In this document: positions 1-5,790 of the stretch, in pieces | Position numbering within the stretch: position 1 is the first letter of the stretch | Layout: each line of letters starts with the position of its first letter | Origin: Candidatus Symbiothrix sp. | GTDB taxonomy: Bacteria; Bacteroidota; Bacteroidia; Bacteroidales; Azobacteroidaceae | Direction of reading: 5' to 3' | DNA length: 5,790 bases | Assembly (NCBI GenBank): GCA_031270925.1 | Contig: JAISWY010000018.1 | Coordinates: 1 to 5,790, forward strand | The notes under the pieces: generated by a model | The model's database searches: none | What the model was told of the DNA's origin: nothing | Seen by the model: only the letters and a program-made list of their open reading frames with translations | Translations under genes and position numbers: made by a program

Positions 1-1
1 C

Positions 2-1180
2 CTGTACCGCCCTACTTTCTCAACCGACGGATATACCTTCAATCAGGGCGTCGGTACATCGGGGGCGACCAACGGACTCGGAGCCGGCATATACGACCAG
101 CGATTTGAAAACAATACCATTCATTGGGAAATCGAGAACAAGCGCAACGTCGGACTTGACTTGAACTTTTTCAAGAGCAGGATTGAATTAACGGTAGATT
201 ATTTTAACAACCTTCGTACCGATATTTTGTTGCAACGCAATACGATACCAAGTACGGCAGGTTTTCACGACAAGCCTTGGGAAAACTACGGTAAAGTTCA
301 AAACTGGGGATTTGACGGCAGTTTGAACGCCCGCCATACTATCGGCGACGTCCGCCTCAGTGCAAGAGGTACTTTTACTTTTGCCCGCAACAAAATACTC
401 GAATACGACGAACTGCCTCAAGAGTATCCGTGGCAGGTAGTTACCGGAACGAGAGTGAATGAACGCACGCTTTATCTTGCCGAAAGACTTTATACGGAAG
501 ATGATTTCATTTCAACTCAGAACAGCAACGGAACCTATTCATACGAATTGAAACCGGGTCTTCCGCAACCGGCTTTGGGTGGTATTATCGGACCGGGCGA
601 CATTAAATATTCCGACCTGAACAACGATAATATTATCGACAGTAAAGATAAAATGCGAGGCGTGGGACATCCTTACAACCCCGAAATAAATTATGGCTTC
701 GGTCTTAATGCCGAATACAAGGGTTTTTATGTCAGCGTATTTTTTCAGGGAACAGCCAATACGTCGATACTGCTGAGCGAAGGGAATAATACTTTCTGGC
801 CCTTTAACTGGGGAATAGAGAAGTCGAATTACCGGACGGATTTCCTTGACCGGTGGACGGCGGAAGAAGGTCAGACACAAGGTGTGTTGATGCCTCGTTT
901 ACACGTCGGTTACGCAAACAGCATCAATGACGAACCAAGTACGTGGTGGTTGAAAAACGGAAATTTCCTGCGTTTCAAAAACCTCGAAGTGGGTTACACT
1001 ATTCCCCAAAACCTTGCTAAGAAGGTCAATATTGATGGAGCCAGAATATATCTGTTGGGATATAACCTCCATATATGGGACAGTTTGAAATTATGGGACC
1101 CTGAGATGGGGAACCGCAATAAAGGAAACAGTTATCCGATGTCCCGTACCTTTACACTTGGATTAGAATTAAACTTTTAA
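2..1180 (+). CDS. SusC-like TonB-dependent outer-membrane transporter, C-terminal part (5' truncated by window)
   Basis: The reading frame is open from the left edge to the TAA at 1178-1180, giving 392 visible residues. SusC proteins usually have about 1000 residues, so the signal peptide, carboxypeptidase-like domain, plug and first barrel strands lie outside the window. A TTG at 161 is inside the gene and is not a start. Family-typical features seen: the stretch around FENNTIHWEIENKRNVGLD followed by a DYFNN strand, a DLNNDNIIDSKD loop at 614-649, a GFYVSVFFQGTANTS barrel segment, an FLRFKNLEVGYTIP strand, and a last strand ending TFTLGLELNF with the terminal Phe usual for outer-membrane barrels. 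Known family role: TonB/ExbBD-powered import of glycan oligomers (or, in some members, peptides) across the outer membrane together with the SusD lid. The SusD gene follows after 11 bp, so the two are almost certainly cotranscribed. The substrate cannot be told from this part. Confidence 0.95.
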   Translation: MYRPTFSTDGYTFNQGVGTSGATNGLGAGIYDQRFENNTIHWEIENKRNVGLDLNFFKSRIELTVDYFNNLRTDILLQRNTIPSTAGFHDKPWENYGKVQNWGFDGSLNARHTIGDVRLSARGTFTFARNKILEYDELPQEYPWQVVTGTRVNERTLYLAERLYTEDDFISTQNSNGTYSYELKPGLPQPALGGIIGPGDIKYSDLNNDNIIDSKDKMRGVGHPYNPEINYGFGLNAEYKGFYVSVFFQGTANTSILLSEGNNTFWPFNWGIEKSNYRTDFLDRWTAEEGQTQGVLMPRLHVGYANSINDEPSTWWLKNGNFLRFKNLEVGYTIPQNLAKKVNIDGARIYLLGYNLHIWDSLKLWDPEMGNRNKGNSYPMSRTFTLGLELNF

Positions 1181-1191
1181 ATACAACTAAT

Positions 1192-3039
1192 ATGAAATTG
1201 AAAATTATAAACAGAATATTCGCGATTGGTTTTATATTCGGACTATTTTCTTCCTGCAACTATCTTGACGTGTCCGACGAATTGGCAGGGGGAATAACCG
1301 ATATTTCGCAGGTTTTCAATAATGTTGACCGCACGAAGAAATGGTACGGTCAGGTTTTTGAGGACGTCCCCGATTATTCCCGTATGTGGAATACACACGG
1401 AATGGGGAATATCTGGGCTTTTTACGCCGACGAATTGTATTCGAGAATTGCCAATAATTCGGGAAAATACACGGAATGGAACTCCTCCAATACCAACTCG
1501 AACCGGTGGTACCCTCTTTACGAGAGAATCAGGCAGGCTAACATCTTTTTAGAAAGAGCCAAACCTGTTACGGAAGAAGGCGGTCCTGCCGCCGCCCGCC
1601 TCACCGAACCGGAAGTGGAGCGTTACAAGGCAAATGTCCGTTTTATGAGGGCGGCTTACTATTTCTATTTGATGGAACTGTATGGGCCTGTGCCTATTGT
1701 TACTCAATCGCTATCACTGGAAGATGAATTGGATGTGCCGCGAAATTCGCTCGATGAAGTCATCAATTTTATTGATACCGAACTTATCGAAGCGATGGTT
1801 GGCATGGAACAGGAACCGTACCATAGCAACGAAAGTTATCGTGCCGTTCCCACAAAAGGAACCGCCCTGGCATTGCGGGCAAAATTATGGGCTTATGCCG
1901 CAAGTAAACTCTTCAATGGCGGTTTCGCCGAAGGGCTTCTATTAAAAAACAAAGACGGCAAGCGGCTTTTCCCCGATTACGATGCGGGTAAACTGCAAAA
2001 AGCTGTGCAGGCAAATAAAGAATTTATTGAATATGCCGAGCAGGGCGGAAGATACGAACTGTACAAAAATCTGGGAACTTTCAGTCCGGCACAGTCGGTA
2101 TATGAACTTTTTCAGGAGTATAACCGCGAAATAATATGGGCTACTTCTAAAAGTAACTGGGGAGGAATGGATAACACCGAGAATTTCGACCACATGGCAA
2201 CGCCGAGAAGTGAAGGGGGAACAGCCGGAATACATGTATTGCAGGAACTTGTTGATGAATTTTATATGGCGGACGGTTTACCGATAAAAGCGACCTCGTT
2301 TCTGTCCAAATCGCCGGATTACGACGCAAGCGAATCCACATTCGGAACGCTTGACGGTTTTGAAGTGTCGAATATGTATATCGGACGCGAACCCCGTTTT
2401 TATAATACGGTTACTTTTTCGGGAAAAAAGTGGCAACTCAGCAACAAGGAAGTGCAGTTTTATTACGGCGGCAATGCCGATAAAACGGTTCCCGACGGAG
2501 CGCCTTTAACGGGTTATGTGCTTTTTAAAAGATATAACCGCACATTGCACAAAACGCTCAATACCGGTGTGAAATCCAAATACCGCCCCTCAATTATATT
2601 CCGCCTTGCCGATTTTTACCTGCTTTATGCCGAAGTACTGAACGAAGTGGAACCCGCTAATACGGATGTTCTCAAGTATGTGAATCTTGTGCGCGAGCGT
2701 GCCGGACTGCCGAATTTAGAAACGCTGAATCCCGCCATAGCAGGCAATAAGGAGTTGCAGCGCGAAGCCATTCGCCGCGAAAGACGCATCGAATTGGCTA
2801 CCGAAGGACAACGCTATTTCGACGTCCGCCGCTGGATGATTGCGGAAAACGAACCGGGAGAAGGCGGTCAGGGCGGAGATTTTACAGGAATGAACCCCGA
2901 CGGAGGCAAAACAACAGGCTTCCATGTACGGAAAAAATTTCATACCCGCACATTCAAACGCAAGAACTATTTCTTTCCCATATCGTTGGAAGATATGCAG
3001 CGCAGCAACGTACTTGTGCAAAATCCCGGAGGATGGTAA
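1192..3039 (+). CDS. SusD/RagB family glycan-binding surface lipoprotein
   Basis: Complete, 615 residues, within the usual 500-650 of the family. The ATG lies 11 bp after the SusC stop with no Shine-Dalgarno, as is normal in Bacteroidota. Residues 1-21 are a lipoprotein signal peptide and the lipobox FSSC gives lipidation at Cys22. An N-terminal SusD-like segment contains RFMRAAYYFYLMELYGPVP from residue 150 and an RNSLDEV helix at 184. The C-terminal RagB/SusD signature is very clear: VNLVRERAGLP, then IRRERRIELATEGQRYFDV at 527-545 followed by RRW, and a YFFPI segment close to the C terminus. The protein ends QNPGGW, with one more Gly than the QNPGW-like ending I expect of the family. Known role: an outer-leaflet lipoprotein with a TPR-rich helical fold that caps the SusC barrel and captures the substrate. 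Residues in the binding site cannot be assigned by eye, so the glycan is unknown. Confidence 0.97.
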   Translation: MKLKIINRIFAIGFIFGLFSSCNYLDVSDELAGGITDISQVFNNVDRTKKWYGQVFEDVPDYSRMWNTHGMGNIWAFYADELYSRIANNSGKYTEWNSSNTNSNRWYPLYERIRQANIFLERAKPVTEEGGPAAARLTEPEVERYKANVRFMRAAYYFYLMELYGPVPIVTQSLSLEDELDVPRNSLDEVINFIDTELIEAMVGMEQEPYHSNESYRAVPTKGTALALRAKLWAYAASKLFNGGFAEGLLLKNKDGKRLFPDYDAGKLQKAVQANKEFIEYAEQGGRYELYKNLGTFSPAQSVYELFQEYNREIIWATSKSNWGGMDNTENFDHMATPRSEGGTAGIHVLQELVDEFYMADGLPIKATSFLSKSPDYDASESTFGTLDGFEVSNMYIGREPRFYNTVTFSGKKWQLSNKEVQFYYGGNADKTVPDGAPLTGYVLFKRYNRTLHKTLNTGVKSKYRPSIIFRLADFYLLYAEVLNEVEPANTDVLKYVNLVRERAGLPNLETLNPAIAGNKELQREAIRRERRIELATEGQRYFDVRRWMIAENEPGEGGQGGDFTGMNPDGGKTTGFHVRKKFHTRTFKRKNYFFPISLEDMQRSNVLVQNPGGW

Positions 3040-3076
3040 ATTTAATTAATAACTAATTATATAATTGTATCATATT
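3040..3076 (+). other. AT-rich intergenic gap between the SusD and BIG2/discoidin lipoprotein genes
   Basis: 34 of the 37 bases are A or T. No convincing Bacteroidota promoter (TTTG / TAnnTTTG), terminator or Shine-Dalgarno sequence is visible, so the downstream gene is probably read through from the susCD transcript. The gap includes an in-frame TAA at 3062-3064 and a TTG at 3065. That TTG could in principle start the next gene four codons early, but the ATG at 3077 is the better start. Confidence 0.6.
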
Positions 3077-4213
3077 ATGAAAAGGAATAAATTATATGCA
3101 TCTTTTGCCGTACTCCTGTCCGTCTTTCTGACGGCGGGATGCGACCAAAACTTGCCGGAAATAAAAGAAGTCAATGTCGAAAACATTGCACTGAAAGAAG
3201 AACTCGCCGGTGGGCTGACCATAGAAACAGGGCAAACCGCCGATATTTCGTGGAAGGTAAACTTAACGCCCGCAAACGCGACCAACAGGGCGGAAAGTTA
3301 CTATTCTTCCGACCCCGAAGTGGCAACGGTAAACGCGAAAGGACGCTTAACCGCCAATGCCGCGGGAATTTGCGTTATCACGATTTCTGTTGGCGGCAAA
3401 ACCGCCGATTTTACCCTGACGGTACTGGATAAAATTATCATTCCCGCTACCGACATTCAGTTAGCCATACCGAGTCTGGATTTGAATTTGGGAGCTGATT
3501 ACGACCTGTCAATCATGGTAAAAACCGAGCCGCTTGACGCAAACGACGGAGTAGATTATGAGTCGTTAAACCCAAGTATTGTATCGGTTAGCGAAGAAGG
3601 CATTTTGACCGGCGTTGCGCTGGGAACAGCCACCATTACCGTTTCGTCCAAAAACGATGCGTCAATTAATGCTTCATTACCTGTAACTGTGATAACTTTC
3701 AGCGGCGATTATCCGCGCACGGCTTGGATTATGCAGGCTTCGCAAGAAACGCTTTTCACAAATACCGGAGATATGGCGGCTAACTCGTTGACGGCGGCGC
3801 TCGACGGCGACTTGAACACCGCTTTCGGTCTGGTAAAACCGGGGAAATCTACCAACGGCGTTACAATAGCGGCAGGCGCTGCCGTATGGTTTGTTGTAGA
3901 TATGAAGAAATCGCAGGAAATAAACTATTTCAGAATTCTTAACCGCGATAATCAATATCCGGGTTTGAGATGGATGCGTTTTGATGAAATATCGGGAAGT
4001 AATGACGGCGAAATCTACACTACTATCGTAACGAATGTAGAAATTCCGAAAGGCAGTGATGGATTCCCGTTAGTGGACCCTGGCAATATTTCATTCACAA
4101 AATCTAAGTACAGGTATATAAAATTCTATGGAATAGACCCGGCTTGCTATACGAACTCGGACGGAAGAAATTCTCTTCAATTCTTAGAAATATATCTTGG
4201 TATTATTCCGTAA
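3077..4213 (+). CDS. Surface lipoprotein with two BIG2 Ig-like domains and a C-terminal F5/8 type C domain; putative surface glycan-binding protein
   Basis: Complete, 378 residues from the ATG at 3077. That start is preferred over the in-frame TTG at 3065 because it begins directly with the basic MKRNK signal-peptide head. The lipobox LTAGC places lipidation at Cys22. Residues about 33-117 form a BIG2 Ig-like domain (LTPANATN, then SSDPEVATVNAKGRLTANAAG). Residues about 119-205 form a second one (NPSIVSVSEEGILTGVALGT, ATITV). Residues about 209-378 resemble an F5/8 type C/CBM32-like beta-sandwich: ALDGDLNTAF near 241, WFVVDM at 271-276, SNDGEIY at 308, and the closing YRYIKFYG and FLEIYLG strands. 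No catalytic domain is present. The position after susCD, the lipid anchor and the Ig-spacer plus binding-domain layout match SusE/SusF-like surface glycan-binding proteins. The binding role is inferred from domains and context; the ligand is unknown. Adhesion or binding to a host glycoprotein is an alternative. Confidence 0.88.
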   Translation: MKRNKLYASFAVLLSVFLTAGCDQNLPEIKEVNVENIALKEELAGGLTIETGQTADISWKVNLTPANATNRAESYYSSDPEVATVNAKGRLTANAAGICVITISVGGKTADFTLTVLDKIIIPATDIQLAIPSLDLNLGADYDLSIMVKTEPLDANDGVDYESLNPSIVSVSEEGILTGVALGTATITVSSKNDASINASLPVTVITFSGDYPRTAWIMQASQETLFTNTGDMAANSLTAALDGDLNTAFGLVKPGKSTNGVTIAAGAAVWFVVDMKKSQEINYFRILNRDNQYPGLRWMRFDEISGSNDGEIYTTIVTNVEIPKGSDGFPLVDPGNISFTKSKYRYIKFYGIDPACYTNSDGRNSLQFLEIYLGIIP

Positions 4214-4216
4214 CAT

Positions 4217-4274
4217 TTTATAGGGTTGTCTCAAAAGCAGTTTGTTTACAAATTACTTTTGGGACGCCTTTATA
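4217..4274. repeat. TTTATA direct repeats flanking a 46-bp inverted-repeat element
   Basis: TTTATA occurs at 4217-4222 and again at 4269-4274. The 46 bp between them (4223-4268) begin GGGTTGTCTCAAAAG and end CTTTTGGGACGCC, imperfect inverted copies of each other. An inverted-repeat core bounded by short direct repeats is the layout left by a tiny non-autonomous insertion (MITE-like) or a decayed insertion sequence. The left end resembles, from memory, terminal repeats of some Bacteroidota insertion sequences. There is no transposase and no room for one. Six-base AT-rich repeats in an AT-rich gap can also arise by chance, so the mobile-element reading is tentative. Confidence 0.35.
4228..4265 (+). 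terminator. Strong intergenic hairpin, possible terminator/attenuator or mRNA-processing element
   Basis: GTCTCAAAAG (4228-4237) pairs with CTTTTGGGAC (4256-4265): ten pairs, one of them G-U. After one C/A mismatch, AGTTTG (4239-4244) pairs with CAAATT (4249-4254), again with one G-U, closing a TTTA loop (4245-4248). The stem is therefore nearly continuous over 38 nt. It starts 14 bp after the stop of the BIG2/discoidin gene. Only a weak T-rich tract follows (CCTTTATA), so an efficient intrinsic terminator is uncertain. It may instead partly reduce read-through, or protect the 3' end of the upstream susCD-lipoprotein mRNA so that the downstream gene is expressed at a different level. The structure itself is plain in the sequence; its function is inferred. 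Confidence 0.45.
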
Positions 4275-4284
4275 AATAAAAGCA

Positions 4285-4301
4285 TAAATTTTAAAAATTT
4301 A
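4285..4301. repeat. AT-only 17-bp palindrome upstream of the module-repeat gene
   Basis: TAAATTTT (4285-4292) and AAAATTTA (4294-4301) are perfect inverted arms around a single A, ending 8 bp before the ATG at 4310. It could be a regulator site or a flexible, unstructured translation-initiation region of the A/T-rich kind Bacteroidota favour. All bases are A or T, so chance is a real possibility. No function is claimed. Confidence 0.3.
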
Positions 4302-4309
4302 GTTGAATT

Positions 4310-5790
4310 ATGAAAAAGACAAATATCATTCTCTTGTTAATTTTGGGGATGGGCAACTTTCTGTTTGCCCAAACCTGGGATATTCTCGACAAATCTATGG
4401 CGGCTTGGAATGTCGACGGCGGAGCCGGTAATAACAAAGCGTGGTCGCAATTTCAGGGCGGCTCGGCAGCTGGCGTCGCAACACAGCAAAGCGGTTATGT
4501 GAACCTCACAAAAACGAATGCAAGCACAAGTTCCGGTTACTGGTCGTGGGTACGCTCGGCGGCGTTTGCCGATTTAACGTCCGCTACGGCTTACAGCATT
4601 GAAGTTAAAGCGCGGGTTAAGCCTGTCGGGGTTGCCGATGCGGGCAGTTATTACGAATCCAATCAAATTTCGCTTCGCTCAAAAGGCGACGGAATAAGCG
4701 CCCCGATATACCTCAAATACGGCGACGGCGTAAGCGGCGGCTGGGTCAGCGCGACCTCCGGCGGCACGAGCAATGTTTACGCATTAAATACGGCGGAATG
4801 GCAAGTGTATCGCTTGGTCTTCCATGCTGACCATACGAAATACGATGTTTACGTGGACGGCGTTGACAGTCCCATTTTGGAAAACATCGCGACCATTACC
4901 AAAGGCGACGACAACGGCGTTTATTTCGGAGCCGAAGGAAATCATCGCTGCAACATCGACGTCGAATACGTTAAAATGGGAACAGGCGATTTTTATTCAA
5001 ATCCAAAAATTTCTTCCATTGCCTTATCCCGCGAAAGTCATGTAAGCGGAAATGAAACAACAGTTTCTGTAACGGCTTATACATATTTAATCGGCAACGG
5101 CGAAAAACTCCTATTTTCGTTTGTTGACGGAAATGATAGCGAAATAATCACTCCCGTAGAAGCGACGGTAGAAAACAACACGGCAGCAATTAACATTGTA
5201 ATTCCGGCAAACGTTGCTTACGGACACTATGCGGTTAAAGTTGCCGCAAAAGGTCAGATTAACGGTGTGAATGTAACGCCGAAAACGGTGGCGTATGAAA
5301 TCAAAGACCCTCTGGCGGCGCAAACCTGGGATATTCTCGACCGCGATTTTTCCGTAAAGGCTTGGAATGTTTCGCCTGCGTGGACCTTGGAAAAAGGAGG
5401 AAATGTCCCGACGAATTTCGTAACCCAACAGGACGGTTATGTGAATATCAATAAAACTCAGGCTTACGGAAACAGTTATTATGCCTTCTTAATTTCACCG
5501 GCGGTAACCTTGTCCGCCAATACCGCCTATACTTACGAAATAAAAGCACGCGCACAGGCTATCGACAAAAATGAATTTCCCGATGTTATGAAGCCGACGC
5601 CAAGTGGAGTTGGCGGTTACGAAGCCAATCAGATAGGATTTTTGTTGAATAACAAGCACATGTCTTTCTATCTCATATACGGCGATGAAAACAGCGGATA
5701 TGCCGCCTCGCCTGTGGTGGACGGAACGGGAGTAAGTCCGAGTTCTGTGGCAAAACATACGTTGAATACGTCCGAATGGCATGTTTACCG
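4310..5790 (+). CDS. Secreted multidomain protein with duplicated concanavalin A/LamG-like modules (3' truncated by window)
   Basis: 493 codons are visible and the frame is open to the right edge. The ATG at 4310 follows an in-frame TGA at 4304-4306, so this is the only reasonable start. Residues 1-20 (MKKTNIILLLILGMGNFLFA) form a signal peptide with likely signal peptidase I cleavage before Gln21. There is no lipobox Cys, unlike the two preceding genes. Residues about 21-229 form a beta-rich module with LamG/concanavalin-like features: GYVNLTKT, an EVKAR strand, YDVYVDGV, GVYFGAEGN and VEYVKMGTGDFY. Residues about 231-333 look like an Ig-like linker. From Gln338 the module begins again (QTWDILDR, GYVNINKT, EIKAR, LNTSEWHVYR) and is cut off. 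No catalytic motif is seen. It may be a binding or adhesion protein or the front of a larger enzyme. A type IX secretion C-terminal domain, if any, would lie outside. It sits 96 bp after the previous gene. Confidence 0.85.
   Translation, partial: MKKTNIILLLILGMGNFLFAQTWDILDKSMAAWNVDGGAGNNKAWSQFQGGSAAGVATQQSGYVNLTKTNASTSSGYWSWVRSAAFADLTSATAYSIEVKARVKPVGVADAGSYYESNQISLRSKGDGISAPIYLKYGDGVSGGWVSATSGGTSNVYALNTAEWQVYRLVFHADHTKYDVYVDGVDSPILENIATITKGDDNGVYFGAEGNHRCNIDVEYVKMGTGDFYSNPKISSIALSRESHVSGNETTVSVTAYTYLIGNGEKLLFSFVDGNDSEIITPVEATVENNTAAINIVIPANVAYGHYAVKVAAKGQINGVNVTPKTVAYEIKDPLAAQTWDILDRDFSVKAWNVSPAWTLEKGGNVPTNFVTQQDGYVNINKTQAYGNSYYAFLISPAVTLSANTAYTYEIKARAQAIDKNEFPDVMKPTPSGVGGYEANQIGFLLNNKHMSFYLIYGDENSGYAASPVVDGTGVSPSSVAKHTLNTSEWHVY
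4370..4996 (+). repeat. Module copy 1 (concanavalin/LamG-like) of the internal duplication
   Basis: Encodes residues 21-229 of the fourth protein, from the predicted mature N terminus (QTWDILDK) to GTGDFY. Anchors shared with copy 2: TQQSGYVNLTKT, TAYSIEVKAR, YESNQI, YLKYGDGVSG and ALNTAEWQVYR (the last at residues 158-168). The first 21 bases (4370-4390) are identical to 5321-5341, an offset of 951 bp or exactly 317 codons. The ending, with YDVYVDG followed by an EYVKMGTG strand, resembles LamG-like modules common in Bacteroidota surface proteins; this is family knowledge applied by eye. Confidence 0.75.
5321..5790 (+). repeat. Module copy 2 (partial) of the internal duplication
   Basis: Encodes residues 338-493 onward of the fourth protein and is cut by the window edge. 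It matches copy 1 in order: QTWDILDR, TQQDGYVNINKT, TAYTYEIKAR, YEANQI, YLIYGDENSG and TLNTSEWHVYR. It is nine residues longer than copy 1 over this span, mainly through an insertion around KNEFPDVMKPTPSG, and has a shorter loop after AWNV. Apart from the identical 21-bp start, the DNA has diverged considerably, so the duplication as a whole is not recent. If it has the length of copy 1, the module ends some 60 residues past the window. Confidence 0.75.

Noticed and set aside
161..1180. A gene starting at TTG 161 with 339 residues
   Set aside because: The same frame is open without a stop to the left edge and the upstream residues (RFENNTIHWEIENKRNVGLD) are typical SusC, so the gene starts outside the window.
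3042..3058. AATTA / TAATT inverted repeat in the gap before the BIG2/discoidin gene
   Set aside because: Five A-T pairs in a gap that is almost entirely A/T is expected by chance and too weak to be a terminator.
3065..3076. Alternative TTG start for the BIG2/discoidin lipoprotein
   Set aside because: The four extra residues (MYHI) would precede an ordinary MKRNK signal-peptide head. The ATG at 3077 gives a normal lipoprotein signal peptide.
1276..3220. Shared ELAGG(I/L)T segment near the N termini of the SusD and BIG2/discoidin lipoproteins
   Set aside because: The match is a few residues long, the DNA differs at many positions and the surrounding sequence is unrelated, so it is most likely chance.
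4258..4292. Bacteroidota-type promoter with TTTG at 4258-4261 and TAAATTTT at 4285-4292 as the -7 element
   Set aside because: The -7 box lacks the final G of TAnnTTTG and the 23-bp spacer is longer than usual. The -33 TTTG also lies in the hairpin arm. A promoter for the fourth gene is possible but not supported here.
188..5782. Minus-strand and alternate-frame open reading frames of 64-113 residues lying inside the four genes
   Set aside because: They overlap genes with strong family matches, their translations show no recognisable domains or signal peptides, and they are best explained as shadows of the real frames.

Overview
The window looks like part of a polysaccharide utilisation locus (PUL) from a member of the phylum Bacteroidota, probably the order Bacteroidales. 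The main evidence is a SusC-type TonB-dependent receptor followed directly by a SusD/RagB lipoprotein, a pairing essentially restricted to this phylum. Short AT-rich gaps, Bacteroidota-style lipoboxes and the lack of Shine-Dalgarno sequences at the starts agree with this. The species cannot be named from the sequence.

Layout, all on the + strand: (1) the C-terminal 392 residues of a SusC-like outer-membrane transporter, cut by the left edge (2-1180); (2) a complete SusD-like glycan-binding lipoprotein of 615 residues (1192-3039), 11 bp downstream; (3) a complete 378-residue lipoprotein with two bacterial Ig-like (BIG2) domains and a C-terminal F5/8 type C (discoidin-like) domain (3077-4213), 37 bp downstream, in the place where SusE/SusF-type surface glycan-binding proteins usually sit; (4) a 96-bp spacer with a strong imperfect hairpin flanked by TTTATA direct repeats and then an AT-rich palindrome; (5) the first 493 codons of a secreted, non-lipoprotein multidomain protein (4310 to the right edge) built from a concanavalin A/LamG-like module, an Ig-like linker and a second copy of the same module.

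In the inferred working model, the second and third products sit on the cell surface and bind a glycan. SusD acts as the lid over the SusC barrel, and TonB-driven uptake moves oligosaccharides into the periplasm. The fourth product may be a further binding protein or the N-terminal part of a larger surface or secreted protein. No glycoside hydrolase, polysaccharide lyase, sulfatase, sensor/regulator or anti-sigma gene is visible, so the substrate cannot be inferred. The genes themselves belong to known families. The parts most worth a second look are the internal duplication in the fourth gene, which begins exactly at the predicted mature N terminus, and the hairpin element just before that gene. 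I saw no tRNA, rRNA, CRISPR array or transposase gene. No gap between genes exceeds 96 bp.
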